Assembly: GCA_005882635.1 (NCBI GenBank)
Contig: VBFG01000002.1
Location: forward strand, 1 to 33,049
Reading direction: 5' to 3'
From: Chloroflexota bacterium
Lineage (GTDB): Bacteria; Chloroflexota; Limnocylindria; Limnocylindrales; CSP1-4
DNA: 33,049 bases
Position numbers and translations under genes: made by a program. The notes beneath the pieces were generated by a model that ran no database searches, was not told where the DNA came from, and was given only the letters and a program-made list of their open reading frames with translations. Of the stretch, positions 14,741-24,560 are shown in pieces; the stretch's first letter is position 1, and each line of letters starts with the position of its first letter.

Positions 14741-15710
14741 GGCCGGCGAGCGCCTCGCGGATCGCCCCGAGGGCGGAGATCGTCTCCAGGTCCCACGGCG
14801 AACGAAAGATCAGGATCGGGTGGCGGAACCCGACCCGAGCGTACTCGGCGAGCGCCTCGGCCACGGCCTCGACCGGGCCGCCGACGAGGAGGCGACCCTC
14901 GCCGCCGCGCGGCCGATGCTCGGCGACGTAGGACTCCCAGACCCGCGCGGCCGCAGCCGCCGTCGACCGGACGACGACGTTGAGGTTGACGGTCCGCTCG
15001 ATGTCGTCCGGGTCTCGACCGGCCGTCGTGCAATGCCCGCGGAGGATCGCGTCGCTCGCCGCGAGGCTGTCGGGTGAGCCGTAGGCGTTCCATAGGTCGG
15101 CGAGGCGGGCGACGAGCGGCAGCGTCTTGGTCGGACCCGAGCCACCGATCAGGATCGGCAGACGGGCCTGGACGGGGCGCGGCGAGACGATCGCGTCGCG
15201 GAAGTCGTAGAAGCGACCGGCGACCGTCACCCGTTCGCCGTCGAGAAGACGGCGGATCAGCGGCACCGCCTCGGCCAGCCGGTCGAGCCGCTCGCCGAAC
15301 CCGCTGCCGAAGTCGAGCCCGAAGGCGCGGTGCTCGTCCTCGAACCAGCCGCCCCCGAGCCCGAGGATCAGCCGACCACCGCTGACGTGGTCGACCGTGG
15401 TCGCGAGCTTCGCCGTGAGGCCCGGGTTGCGGAACGTGTTCGCGGCGACCAGCAGGCCGAGCCGGGCCCGGGTCGTCACCGCGGCAAGGGCCGCCAGGGT
15501 CGACCAGCCCTCGAGCTTGGGGTCGTCCCGAGCGGCTTCGTCGGACAGGAGGTGGTCGTCGATCCACAGGTCATCCGCGCCGGCGGCACCGGCTGCCCCG
15601 ACCGCGTCGCGGAGGGACGGCCAGTCGGTCCGCTGGACCCAGAACGCGGCGCCGATCCGCACGGGATGGCGCGGCGTCACGCCGGCGGGCGCCTGATCCG
15701 GGGTGGGCAC
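14733..15710 (-). CDS. LLM-class (F420-dependent type) oxidoreductase
   Basis: 325 residues of the bacterial luciferase-like TIM-barrel family. Visible: the N-terminal strand PVRIGAAFWVQ, GADDLWIDDHLLS, TRARLGLLVAANTFRNPGLTAK, VSGGRLILGLGGGWFEDEH, and LPILIGGSGPTKTLPLVARLAD, all typical of F420-dependent members such as methylene-tetrahydromethanopterin reductase-like and actinobacterial LLM proteins. F420 use is inferred from subfamily. The GTG 15710 start is chosen because TACCAT stands 6 nt before it; an upstream in-frame start would pass through the divergent mutY promoter. Substrate unknown. Confidence 0.87.
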   Translation of the reverse strand: MPTPDQAPAGVTPRHPVRIGAAFWVQRTDWPSLRDAVGAAGAAGADDLWIDDHLLSDEAARDDPKLEGWSTLAALAAVTTRARLGLLVAANTFRNPGLTAKLATTVDHVSGGRLILGLGGGWFEDEHRAFGLDFGSGFGERLDRLAEAVPLIRRLLDGERVTVAGRFYDFRDAIVSPRPVQARLPILIGGSGPTKTLPLVARLADLWNAYGSPDSLAASDAILRGHCTTAGRDPDDIERTVNLNVVVRSTAAAAARVWESYVAEHRPRGGEGRLLVGGPVEAVAEALAEYARVGFRHPILIFRSPWDLETISALGAIREALAGRS

Positions 15711-15716
15711 CGCCCG

Positions 15717-15726
15717 ATGGTACGCT
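15717..15726. promoter_or_regulatory. Overlapping divergent -10 boxes of the LLM gene and mutY
   Basis: On the minus strand TACCAT (15722-15717) is 6 nt before GTG 15710. On the plus strand TACGCT (15721-15726) is 7 nt before ATG 15734. The two hexamers share the TA at 15721-15722, so polymerase could occupy only one at a time. Confidence 0.6.
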
Positions 15727-15733
15727 CGCGACG

Positions 15734-16639
15734 ATGCCGCGATCGCTGACCGCCGATGCCCGCGTCGCGGTCCTCGCCTGGTACGACGATCACGGTCGGT
15801 CGCTCGCATTCCGGGCGTCGCGGGACCCGTACGCCATCCTCGTGTCGGAGGTCATGGCCCAGCAGACCCAAGTCGGCCGCGTCGTCGAGGCCTGGTCGCG
15901 GTTCATCGCCCGGTTCCCGACGGTCGACGCGCTGGCCGCGGCCACGCCGGCGGACGTCCTCCGGGCATGGCAGGGCATGGGCTACGACCGCCGGGCACTC
16001 AACCTCCGGCGGGCGGCGCAGGCAATCCGAGACGATCACGACGGCCGCGTGCCGGACGACGTCGAAGCCCTCGAGCGGCTGTCGGGCGTCGGGCCGTACA
16101 CGGCCCGCGCCGTCGCGGCGATTGCCTTCGGTCGTCCGGTCGGCGCCGTCGACACGAACATCCGACGGGTGCTCCGGCGCGCCCTGACCGGCAGCGACGA
16201 CCCGCCGGCCTCAGCCTGGATGCAGGCAGCGGCCAACGCGTCGGTCGACCGCTTCCGGCCGGCTGCATGGACGCACGCGCTGATGGACCTCGGCGCGACG
16301 GTCTGCCGCCCAGCGGACCCCGCCTGCGCCGCTTGCCCGATCGCGACGTGGTGCCGCTTCGCGTCGAACCCGACCAATGCACGTCGGGTGACGCGCGGCG
16401 CCCGCCCATCCAAGGCCCGGCCATCACGACCCGCCTTCACGGCGACGACCCGCTGGCTGCGCGGCCGGATCCTGGACCGGCTGCGGGCGGCGCTCGACGG
16501 CTCGTGGACGCGCGTGATCGGTCCGGTCGGCGTGCACGACGCCGAGGCAGTCGCCGCCGCGCTCCGCGCGTTGGCCCGCGACGGCCTGGTCGAGCTCGAC
16601 CCGGCGGATCCGCGCTTGGCCCGCCTCGCGACGACCTGA
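15734..16639 (+). CDS. mutY: Adenine DNA glycosylase, short form without NUDIX domain
   Basis: Removes adenine mispaired with 8-oxoguanine. The HhH-GPD core carries the catalytic Glu39 (SEVMAQQTQV), the hairpin LSGVGPYTARAV, the catalytic Asp140 (GAVDTNIRRV), and the four [4Fe-4S] Cys at 191, 198, 201 and 207 with spacing 6-2-5. At 301 residues it lacks the C-terminal MutT-like domain of E. coli MutY. Instead, residues 235-300 contain a TRWLRGRILDRLRAAL winged-helix-like end, as in actinobacterial short MutY. It shares a divergent promoter with the LLM gene. Confidence 0.93.
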   Translation: MPRSLTADARVAVLAWYDDHGRSLAFRASRDPYAILVSEVMAQQTQVGRVVEAWSRFIARFPTVDALAAATPADVLRAWQGMGYDRRALNLRRAAQAIRDDHDGRVPDDVEALERLSGVGPYTARAVAAIAFGRPVGAVDTNIRRVLRRALTGSDDPPASAWMQAAANASVDRFRPAAWTHALMDLGATVCRPADPACAACPIATWCRFASNPTNARRVTRGARPSKARPSRPAFTATTRWLRGRILDRLRAALDGSWTRVIGPVGVHDAEAVAAALRALARDGLVELDPADPRLARLATT

Positions 16640-16649
16640 CCGCTCGGCG

Positions 16650-18557
16650 CTACCCTTGGCCGAGGGAGGCCGGCGCCGCCGGCGCCTTCGGCTCCTCGGC
16701 GCCCGGCTCGCCCGCCGGCTCAGCGGCCGGCTCGAGTGCGGCACGCATCTGCCGCGCCAGCTCGACCGGGGTGAACGGCTTCTGGACGAAGCCGCTGATC
16801 GGCGCGCCGAGCGCCGCGGTCGCCTCGTCCTCGTGATAGCCGCTCATGACGACCGCCGGTAGATCCGGACGGATCGCCCGGAGCTCCGTGAGGAGCTCCG
16901 GTCCGTTCATCTCCGGCATCGTCAGGTCGAGCAGGACCACGTCGATTCCGGCCGGATCGGCCCGCAGCCGATCGATCGCCGCGGGCCCGCCGGCGACATC
17001 CTCGACGGTCAGGCCGAACGACTCCAGGAGGCGCCTGGCGACGGTCCGGACCATCGCGTCGTCGTCGACGACGAGGACGCGGCCCGAGCCGTGCCATGCT
17101 CCGTCGGGCGAGGTCGTCCGTATCGGCGACGAGGCGCTCAGCGGGAGGACGATGCGGAACGTCGTCCCGTGGCCGACCTCGCTGTAGACGCGAAGCGCTC
17201 CGTGGTGCCCGCGGACGATGCCGAGGACCGCGGCGAGGCCCAGACCCCGGCCGGCGAACTTCGTCGTGAAGAACGGGTCGAACATCCGGGTCCGCGTCGC
17301 TTCGTCCATGCCAGTTCCGGTGTCGGTGACTTCCAGCGCAGCGAAGTGTCCGGGTTCGAGGCCGGCACCCGGATGAGTGTCCGACAGGTAATCGGCCGTC
17401 GCCTGGAGGTGGTGGACGCGGATGGAGATCTTCCCGGTGCGGTTGCCGATCGCGTCAGCGGCGTTGATGACGAGGTTCATCACGACCTGCCGGATCTGGG
17501 CGGCATCGGCATCGACGACGACCGGCTCGTCGGGCAGGTCGAGCCTGATCGCGACCCCCTTGCCGATGGAAACCTGGAGGAGGGTCAGCAGGTCACGCAC
17601 GAGCTCCGAGAGCTCGACCGGCTCGATCTGCAGCCGGCTCCGGCCGGAGTAGGCGAGCATCTGGCGGGCGAGCTCGCCGGCTCGCTGGCCTGCGCGCTCG
17701 ATGTCGACGACGCTCTGACGTGCCGGCGAATCCTCGGGCAGGTCGAGCAGGGCCAGGCTGGCGTTGCCCAGGATTCCGACGAGCAGGTTGTTGAAATCGT
17801 GGGCGATACCGCCCGCGAGGACCCCGAGGCTCTCGAGCTTCTGGACCTCGAGCACCTTCGCCTCGATCGCTCGACGCGCCGCCTCCGCCTCCTGCCGCTC
17901 GGTCATCTCGAGCCTCAGCCGCTCGTTGGCTTTGCTCAGATTCTCGGCCTGCACGGCGAGGTCGTCGCGGGCCTCCTCGAGATCGTGCCGCTGGCTCATC
18001 TCGCGGCCCAGCGAGTCGCGGAGCGTGACCCCGAACCGGTCGAGGATCAGGCCGAGCACGCTGAGCGTGACGAGCAGGTTGAGGACCGCCCCGCTCGTCA
18101 CCGGCGTCCGGAGCGGAAGGGCATTGCCGACGAGCACAACGGCGACCGAGGCGAACGTGACGGCGATCAGGCCCGGCCGCCGTAGGACCAGCGCCGCGAT
18201 GGTCATCGGGATCGCAAAGGCGACGCCGGTGCCCGGGGTCCCCGGACCGACCGCGAGAACGGCCACGACGACAATGAACTCGATCACGAGCACCGTGGCC
18301 GAGGCCGCGAGCGTGAACCAACCGCGGCGCAGGAGCCAGAGCGGGATCAGGAACAGCGGTTCGACGATCAGGAAGCCGCGGATGGCGTCCGGGGCGCTCC
18401 CGAGACCGGGCATGATCGCGGTCACGATCGATGTCACGGCGACCAGCGCGAGCAGGGCGACAAGGATCGTCTGCAGCAGGACGGCCTGGCGGCGCTCGAG
18501 GTCGTTCCGGCCCGGAGCGCCCAGGAGCCAGCGGCGGACCCAGCTGACCGCACTCAC
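16650..18557 (-). CDS. Hybrid sensor histidine kinase with C-terminal receiver
   Basis: 635 residues. About six membrane segments lie in residues 25-175 with very short loops, so sensing may occur within the membrane. A coiled coil (185-245) leads to the phospho-acceptor His253 in LAGGIAHDFNNLLVGILGN. The ATP-binding part has the N box VVMNLVINAADAI, G1 EVTDTGTGMDEAT and G2 GRGLGLAAVLG. A receiver domain follows: DDD acidic pocket, acceptor Asp in VVLLDLTMPEMNG, and Lys in GFVQKPF. The last 30 residues are Ala/Pro/Glu-rich. The start is GTG 18557, with GACACT 7 nt before it. Its partner is not adjacent; the partial response regulator at the left edge is too far away to link. Confidence 0.93.
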   Translation of the reverse strand: MSAVSWVRRWLLGAPGRNDLERRQAVLLQTILVALLALVAVTSIVTAIMPGLGSAPDAIRGFLIVEPLFLIPLWLLRRGWFTLAASATVLVIEFIVVVAVLAVGPGTPGTGVAFAIPMTIAALVLRRPGLIAVTFASVAVVLVGNALPLRTPVTSGAVLNLLVTLSVLGLILDRFGVTLRDSLGREMSQRHDLEEARDDLAVQAENLSKANERLRLEMTERQEAEAARRAIEAKVLEVQKLESLGVLAGGIAHDFNNLLVGILGNASLALLDLPEDSPARQSVVDIERAGQRAGELARQMLAYSGRSRLQIEPVELSELVRDLLTLLQVSIGKGVAIRLDLPDEPVVVDADAAQIRQVVMNLVINAADAIGNRTGKISIRVHHLQATADYLSDTHPGAGLEPGHFAALEVTDTGTGMDEATRTRMFDPFFTTKFAGRGLGLAAVLGIVRGHHGALRVYSEVGHGTTFRIVLPLSASSPIRTTSPDGAWHGSGRVLVVDDDAMVRTVARRLLESFGLTVEDVAGGPAAIDRLRADPAGIDVVLLDLTMPEMNGPELLTELRAIRPDLPAVVMSGYHEDEATAALGAPISGFVQKPFTPVELARQMRAALEPAAEPAGEPGAEEPKAPAAPASLGQG

Positions 18558-18632
18558 GGTTCCAAGTGTCGGAATTCGGTCAAGTCCGGGGCGACGGGGG
18601 GCGCGACTGAATAGGGGAGCGGGGCAACCCGC

Positions 18633-18638
18633 TACCCT
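18633..18638 (+). promoter_or_regulatory. -10 box of nnrE
   Basis: TACCCT lies 6 nt before GTG 18645. It overlaps two mutually exclusive stems: AGCGGG/CCCGCT (18618-18623 with 18628-18633, loop GCAA), and CCCGC (18628-18632) with GCGGG (18641-18645). Confidence 0.5.
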
Positions 18639-18644
18639 TCGCGG

Positions 18645-19460
18645 GTGATGCCGACCGTCCCGACCTCACGTCCAACCACGAACAGCGCGGAGGTCCTCCC
18701 GGCCGACGACCCGGGGCTCCTCGATCTGGATCTTCGCGGCCTGCGATCGCGCTGGGCGTCGGCCGCGTCGCGCCCGCCCATGACGGGAGCGGCCATGACC
18801 GGTGCCGATCGCCGGGCCCAGGCGTTCGGCATGCCGGGGGATCGGCTGATGGAGCACGCCGGGACCGCGGTGGCCGCGGCCGCGCATGCCCTCGCGGTCG
18901 AGACCGGCCGGTGGGGTCGCGGCCCGATCGTCATCCTGTGCGGGCCCGGGAACAACGGCGGCGACGGCCTGGTCGCGGCTCGCCGGCTCGCCGCCGTGGG
19001 AGCCCGCGTGGTGGTCGCCCTGGCCGCCGCCGACGCTCGGCCTGCGACCCGCGACGCGGGCCGGAACTGGGATCGGATCGTCCGCGACGATCGGCTGACG
19101 ATCGTCCACATCCCAGTCGCGCGCGACGTGGCACTCCTCGGCCACGGCATCGAGAAGGCGGCGATCGTCGTCGACGCGCTGCTCGGCACCGGCGTCCGGG
19201 GCCCGCTCCGCGAGCCCATTCGCTCGGCGGTGGAGCTGATCAACCGCGCCCGGGCCTCGCTCGTGCCGGTCCTCGCCGTCGACACTCCGACGGCCGTCGA
19301 CCTGACGTCGGGCGACCCGTCCGATCCGGCGGTCCGCGCCGATCTCACGATCACGTTCCACCGCCCGAAGACGGGGCTGCTCACACGGAACGGCAAGGCA
19401 CTCGCCGGCCGGGTCCTCGTCGCGCCCATCGGGATCCCGCTGGAGGCCGACCGTGGCTGA
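18645..19460 (+). CDS. nnrE: NAD(P)HX epimerase (YjeF N-terminal domain), standalone
   Basis: Repairs hydrated NAD(P)H by epimerising R- to S-NAD(P)HX. 271 residues. The domain starts near residue 46 (PMTGAAMTGADRRAQAFGMPGDRLMEHAG) and holds the nucleotide-binding loop CGPGNNGGDGLVAARRLA (about 102-119), VVDALLGTGVRGPLREPI, and VDTPTAVDLTSG where many relatives have DIPSG. The dehydratase domain of fused YjeF proteins is absent and no separate nnrD is in the window. GTG 18645 (or ATG 18648) fits the TACCCT box. ATG 18795, with GGGAG 5 nt before it, would give a shorter protein that still contains the domain. Confidence 0.85.
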   Translation: MMPTVPTSRPTTNSAEVLPADDPGLLDLDLRGLRSRWASAASRPPMTGAAMTGADRRAQAFGMPGDRLMEHAGTAVAAAAHALAVETGRWGRGPIVILCGPGNNGGDGLVAARRLAAVGARVVVALAAADARPATRDAGRNWDRIVRDDRLTIVHIPVARDVALLGHGIEKAAIVVDALLGTGVRGPLREPIRSAVELINRARASLVPVLAVDTPTAVDLTSGDPSDPAVRADLTITFHRPKTGLLTRNGKALAGRVLVAPIGIPLEADRG

Positions 19461-19662
19461 CCGGGCCCGCGGGCTGCGCGACGTCCTGGCCGTGGCGGTG
19501 GTCGGCGTCGCGGTCGTCCTCGGCGCGGCCGCGGTCACGGCGTTCCTGCCGGCCGGGGCGCAGGACCTCGTCTTCCGGACACCTCTCCTGATCCTGATCC
19601 TCGTCGTCGGGACCGCCGGCGTGCTGTGGCGGATCACGCGCCCCGGCAGCGGCGGGCGATGA
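19453..19662 (+). CDS. Small two-segment membrane protein (69 aa)
   Basis: 69 residues from GTG 19453, overlapping the end of nnrE by 8 nt. Two hydrophobic helices (about 10-32, VLAVAVVGVAVVLGAAAV; and 43-59, TPLLILILVVGTAGVLW) flank a short polar loop, AGAQDLVFR. Ends are Arg-rich. glpD follows after 22 nt, so it lies in the nnrE-glpD-glpK operon. No family recognised. Confidence 0.6.
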   Translation: MADRARGLRDVLAVAVVGVAVVLGAAAVTAFLPAGAQDLVFRTPLLILILVVGTAGVLWRITRPGSGGR

Positions 19663-19684
19663 GACCTTCCGACCGCGCACGTCG

Positions 19685-21303
<1,619 letters not shown>

Positions 21304-21307
<4 letters not shown>

Positions 21308-22809
21308 TGCCGGCCGCCGACCTCGTCCTCGCCCTCGACGAGGGGACGACGAGCGCCCGCTCGATCGTGTTCGACCGCGGGGGCGCCGTCGTTGCCGTCG
21401 CCCAGCGGGAGTTCGAGCAGCGCTATCCGGCGCCCGGCGATGTCCGCCACGATCCGGAGGCCATCTGGGCCGCGCAGCTGGTGACCGCCCGAGAGGCGAT
21501 CGCATCGGCCGGCGGGGCCGAGCGGATCGCGGCGATCGGGGTCACGAATCAGCGCGAGACGGCAGTCGTCTGGGACCGGGCGACGGGCCGGGCCGTCGCC
21601 GACGCGATCGTCTGGCAGAGCCGAGTGACCGCGCCGTTCTGCGAGGCATTGCGAGCCGCCGGTCACGAGCCCGCGATCCGGGAGCGGACCGGTCTCCCGG
21701 TCGACGCCTACTTCAGCGGGCCGAAGATCCGGCAGGTCCTCGTCGAGGATCCGTCCCTCCGGGGGCGGGCGGAGCGCGGCGAGCTCGCGGCCGGAACGGT
21801 CGAATCGTTCCTCATCGCGCGCCTGACCGGCGGCAGCGTCCACGTCACGGACGTGTCGAACGCGTCGCGGACGCTCCTCCTGGACATCCGGAGCGGCGCC
21901 TGGGACGAGGAGCTGCTGACGCTGATGGACGTCCCACGGCCGCTGCTGCCGGAGGTCCGAAGCACCTCGGAGGTCTACGGCCTGACCGACCCAACCCTCT
22001 TCGGTCGATCGATCCCGATCGCCGGCGCCGCGGGTGACCAGCAGGCCGCCACGTTCGGCCAGGCTTGCTTCGAGGTCGGCGAGGCCAAGGTCACCCTCGG
22101 AACGGGTGCTTTCCTGCTCGCGAACACCGGGGCGTCGGTCGTCTCGTCGGGCCGCGGGCTCCTGGCGACGATTGCCTGGAAGCTCGGGCCGGACGCGCCG
22201 ATCGTCTACGCGATCGAAGGCTCCGTGTTCATCACCGGCGCCGCCGTCCAGTGGTTGCGGGACGGCCTCGGCTTGATTACCGTCTCGGCCGATGTCGAGG
22301 AGCTCGCCGGTCGATCGGCCGACAGCGGCGGCGTCGTCGTCGTGCCGGCCTTCGTCGGCCTCGGCGCGCCGTACTGGGACCCGACGGCTCGCGGCGCAAT
22401 CCTGGGTCTTACGCGTGGCAGCGGCGCCGCCGAGATCGCCCGGGCGACGCTCGAATCGATCGCCTTCCAGGTCCGCGACGTCATCGAAGCGATGGATGCC
22501 GAGCTCGATCGGCCGCTGACCGAGCTCCGGATCGACGGCGGTGGCGCGAGCGACCTCGTCTGCGGACTGGTCGCAGACCAGGTCGATCGACCCGTCGAGC
22601 GGCCGGTCGTTCGAGAGACGACCGCGTTCGGGGCCGCGGCGCTGGCCGGCCTGGCGGTCGGGCTGTGGCGCGATCCGGCGGAGATCGCCGCGATCCGACG
22701 CGTCGACCGCCGCTTCGTACCGTCGGAATCGGCCGCCGCCCGGGACGCTGCGTACCGCGCCTGGCGGCGTGGCGTGGACCGCGCGCGAGGCTGGGCGGCA
22801 GGCGAATGA
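21304..22809 (+). CDS. glpK: Glycerol kinase
   Basis: Phosphorylates glycerol to glycerol-3-phosphate with ATP. 501 residues, FGGY family. Visible: LALDEGTTSARSIVFDRGG near the start (phosphate 1 motif), AAIGVTNQRETAVVWD, the active-site loop PVDAYFSGPKI, GAAGDQQAATFGQ, and the C-terminal phosphate 2 and adenosine motifs with ELRIDGGGASDLVCGLVAD and FGAAALAGLAVG. GTG 21304 overlaps the glpD stop; ATG 21307 is an alternative. No glycerol facilitator is adjacent, and the monoacylglycerol lipase-like hydrolase at 10241 could supply glycerol. Confidence 0.95.
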
Positions 22810-22821
22810 CCGTCGAACGCA

Positions 22822-22837
22822 CGATCGGCGCCGATCG
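22822..22837. repeat. Perfect 16-bp palindrome after glpK
   Basis: CGATCGGC followed directly by GCCGATCG, with no loop. It lies 12 nt after the glpK stop and about 40 nt upstream of the TAGACT box. Without a loop or T-run it fits a dimeric regulator site better than a terminator. Confidence 0.6.
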
Positions 22838-22850
22838 ACGAAAATACCGC

Positions 22851-22880
22851 TGTACAAGTCCGTCGTCAGTCGTCTAGACT
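22851..22880 (+). promoter_or_regulatory. Promoter and leader of the zinc-ribbon protein gene
   Basis: TGTACA (22851-22856) and TAGACT (22875-22880) are 18 nt apart. Transcription would begin near 22887, leaving a leader of about 125 nt. At its 5' end is a perfect 8-bp stem-loop (GCCGTGGA 22895-22902 with TCCACGGC 22907-22914, loop AGCG). A long structured leader is unusual among genes here. Confidence 0.45.
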
Positions 22881-23012
22881 CCCGCGCGGAAAGGGCCGTG
22901 GAAGCGTCCACGGCAAGAACAGACGTAGCTCAACGACGACTCGGACTCCTCTCACGGCTGACGCGAGAAACCCGGAGGGATCGCGCGGCTACCCGAGAGG
23001 AGTTTTCGTTTC

Positions 23013-23429
23013 GTGTACAACGACAAGAACCTGACCTGCGCTGATTGCGGCCAGGAGTTCGTGTTCACCGCGAGTGAGCAGGATTTCTACGCCCAGCGCG
23101 GGTTCACCGAGCCGCGACGCTGTCCGTCGTGCCGCGCCAGCCGGAAGGCCGCGCGGAACGCCAACGGTGGCGGGGCCGGTAGCAGCTACGGCAGCTATGG
23201 TGCCGGCGGCGGGTACTCCGCCGGCGGTTACAGCGGCAGCGGTGGTGGCGGTGGCGGCGGCTACGGCGGCGGCGGTGGCGGTGGATACCGCGACCGCGGG
23301 CCGCGCGAGATGTTCAGCGCCACCTGCTCGAACTGCGGCAAGGAAGCCCAGGTGCCCTTCCGCCCGACGAGCGGCAAGCCCGTCTACTGCTCGGACTGCT
23401 TCCGCAGCCAGCGCGGAAGCGCCTACTAG
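23013..23429 (+). CDS. Gly-rich protein with two zinc-ribbon motifs
   Basis: 138 residues in three parts. The N-terminal zinc ribbon has Cys9, Cys12, Cys37 and Cys40 (TCADCGQEF, RCPSCRASRK), similar to the zinc-ribbon family of small bacterial proteins. A Gly/Ser/Tyr-rich linker (52-92, with runs of Gly) resembles the tails of RNA-binding proteins. A second ribbon has Cys105, Cys108, Cys126 and Cys129, of the CxxCxxCC-type Cys-Asn-Cys layout. GTG 23013 has AGAGGAG 10 nt upstream. A strong terminator follows. A role in RNA or ribosome biology is inferred from the composition only. Confidence 0.75.
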   Translation: MYNDKNLTCADCGQEFVFTASEQDFYAQRGFTEPRRCPSCRASRKAARNANGGGAGSSYGSYGAGGGYSAGGYSGSGGGGGGGYGGGGGGGYRDRGPREMFSATCSNCGKEAQVPFRPTSGKPVYCSDCFRSQRGSAY

Positions 23430-23482
23430 TCACATCCTCTCGGCGCGGGTCCGCCCAGGGCCCACCGAACCAGCCGCGATTC

Positions 23483-23516
23483 AGACCCGGGTTGTCAGCC
23501 GACCCGGGTCTTTCGA
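23483..23516 (+). terminator. Rho-independent terminator after the zinc-ribbon gene
   Basis: A perfect 10-bp stem, AGACCCGGGT (23483-23492) with ACCCGGGTCT (23502-23511), loop of 9 nt, then TTTCGATTCT. Confidence 0.85.
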
Positions 23517-23573
23517 TTCTCATCTGCGATGAACGGCGGTCGCAGCGCCAGTCGGCGCGGCCAACTTGTCGAA

Positions 23574-23630
23574 CGTGGCTCACAGCCAGACAAGCACGCC
23601 AGGGCGTCTCAGCCGTGTCTGTGAGCCGCG
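23574..23630. other. 12-bp hairpin in the gene-free interval 23430-23751
   Basis: CGTGGCTCACAG (23574-23585) pairs with CTGTGAGCCGCG (23619-23630), one G-U, around a 33-nt loop that itself contains CACG and CGTG. The interval of about 320 bp between the zinc-ribbon gene and plsY holds the terminator at 23483 and this hairpin but no recognisable gene. It may be a small RNA, or the 3' structure of plsY. Confidence 0.4.
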
Positions 23631-23751
23631 CCCAGGAGGAGGCGGCCGGCTGCCCTCGCACGAACCTCCGCCGATCGGCCGACGCGTCCGCATGTGCGTG
23701 TGTCAGAACCACGTATGAGAAGTCTCGCCGCGCCGGGACCGACTCGCGCCC

Positions 23752-24429
23752 TCAGCGATCGCCGCTCGAGGTGCGGCCGCTCAACTGTCGCACGTCGAAC
23801 TTCCGCTCGGTGCCGTGCAGGAGCCGGTCGATGTTGTCGGCGTGGGCGACCCAGATGAGGGCCGCCCCGATGACCGTGTACACGAGGTACTGCGGCGGCA
23901 CCGCGCCGGACGCGACCGCCCAGATCAGGATCATCGCCGGGACCAGCGCCGCCGAGCCGATGAGCGATCCGAGTGAAACGTATCGCGTGCTCAGGATCAC
24001 GATCACGAAGACCGGCAGCGCGAGGAGGATGGCGAGCGGCTGGATCACGAGCATCGTCCCGACGCCGGTGCCGACCCCTCGCCCGCTCCGGAAGCCGACG
24101 AAGACCGACCAGATCGCACCGGTGACGGCGGCCAGGCCGCACAGCACCTCGACGACAGGTTGACCGACCACCAGGCGCGCGACGAGCACCGGGACGACGC
24201 CCTTCAGGAGGTCCCCGATGACCACCACGGCCGCCCTCCGCCGGCCCAACGCACGGAGGGCGTTCGTACCGCCCGTCCGGCCCGAGCCGATCGTCCGCGG
24301 GTCGATGCCGCCGGTGTACTGGGCGACGAGGACGCCGATCGGGATCGACCCGCACACATAGGCTCCCGCGATGAGGGCGAGATCGAGCAGGAGGGTCGCG
24401 CCGTCCATCTCCCTCCAGGAAGGGTCCAC
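23752..24429 (-). CDS. plsY: Glycerol-3-phosphate acyltransferase (PlsY)
   Basis: Inner-membrane enzyme that acylates glycerol-3-phosphate with acyl phosphate, the first step of phospholipid synthesis. 225 residues from GTG 24429, or 218 from ATG 24408; the latter has GGAGG 3 nt before it. Five or so membrane helices. The three PlsY motifs are recognisable: GSIPIGVLVAQ, IGSGRTGGTNALRALG and VGFRSGRGVGTGVG. The second has Arg where GSGN is usual, and the third has SGR where GGK is usual. A TAGACT box lies at 24453-24448 on the minus strand. Confidence 0.88.
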   Translation of the reverse strand: MDPSWREMDGATLLLDLALIAGAYVCGSIPIGVLVAQYTGGIDPRTIGSGRTGGTNALRALGRRRAAVVVIGDLLKGVVPVLVARLVVGQPVVEVLCGLAAVTGAIWSVFVGFRSGRGVGTGVGTMLVIQPLAILLALPVFVIVILSTRYVSLGSLIGSAALVPAMILIWAVASGAVPPQYLVYTVIGAALIWVAHADNIDRLLHGTERKFDVRQLSGRTSSGDR

Positions 24430-24560
24430 GGGGGCCGAAGCGCCGCGAGTCTAGCACCGGCCGACGAGCGAATCCGCTCGCGTCAGCGCCCGGACGCTCG
24501 CGGCTGCATTCAGGGTTGTCACCTCTCGACAGAGCGACGCCTTACCCGGACCATCGGCCG

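Noticed and set aside
23163-23290. GGT/GGC-rich repeated DNA in the zinc-ribbon gene, considered as a tandem repeat.
   Set aside because: It is explained by the Gly-rich linker of the protein.
24516-24560. TTG 24516 as the start of the anchored hypothetical protein.
   Set aside because: GTG 24561 has a -10-like GACCAT at the spacing seen at other genes here and gives a more normal N-terminus.
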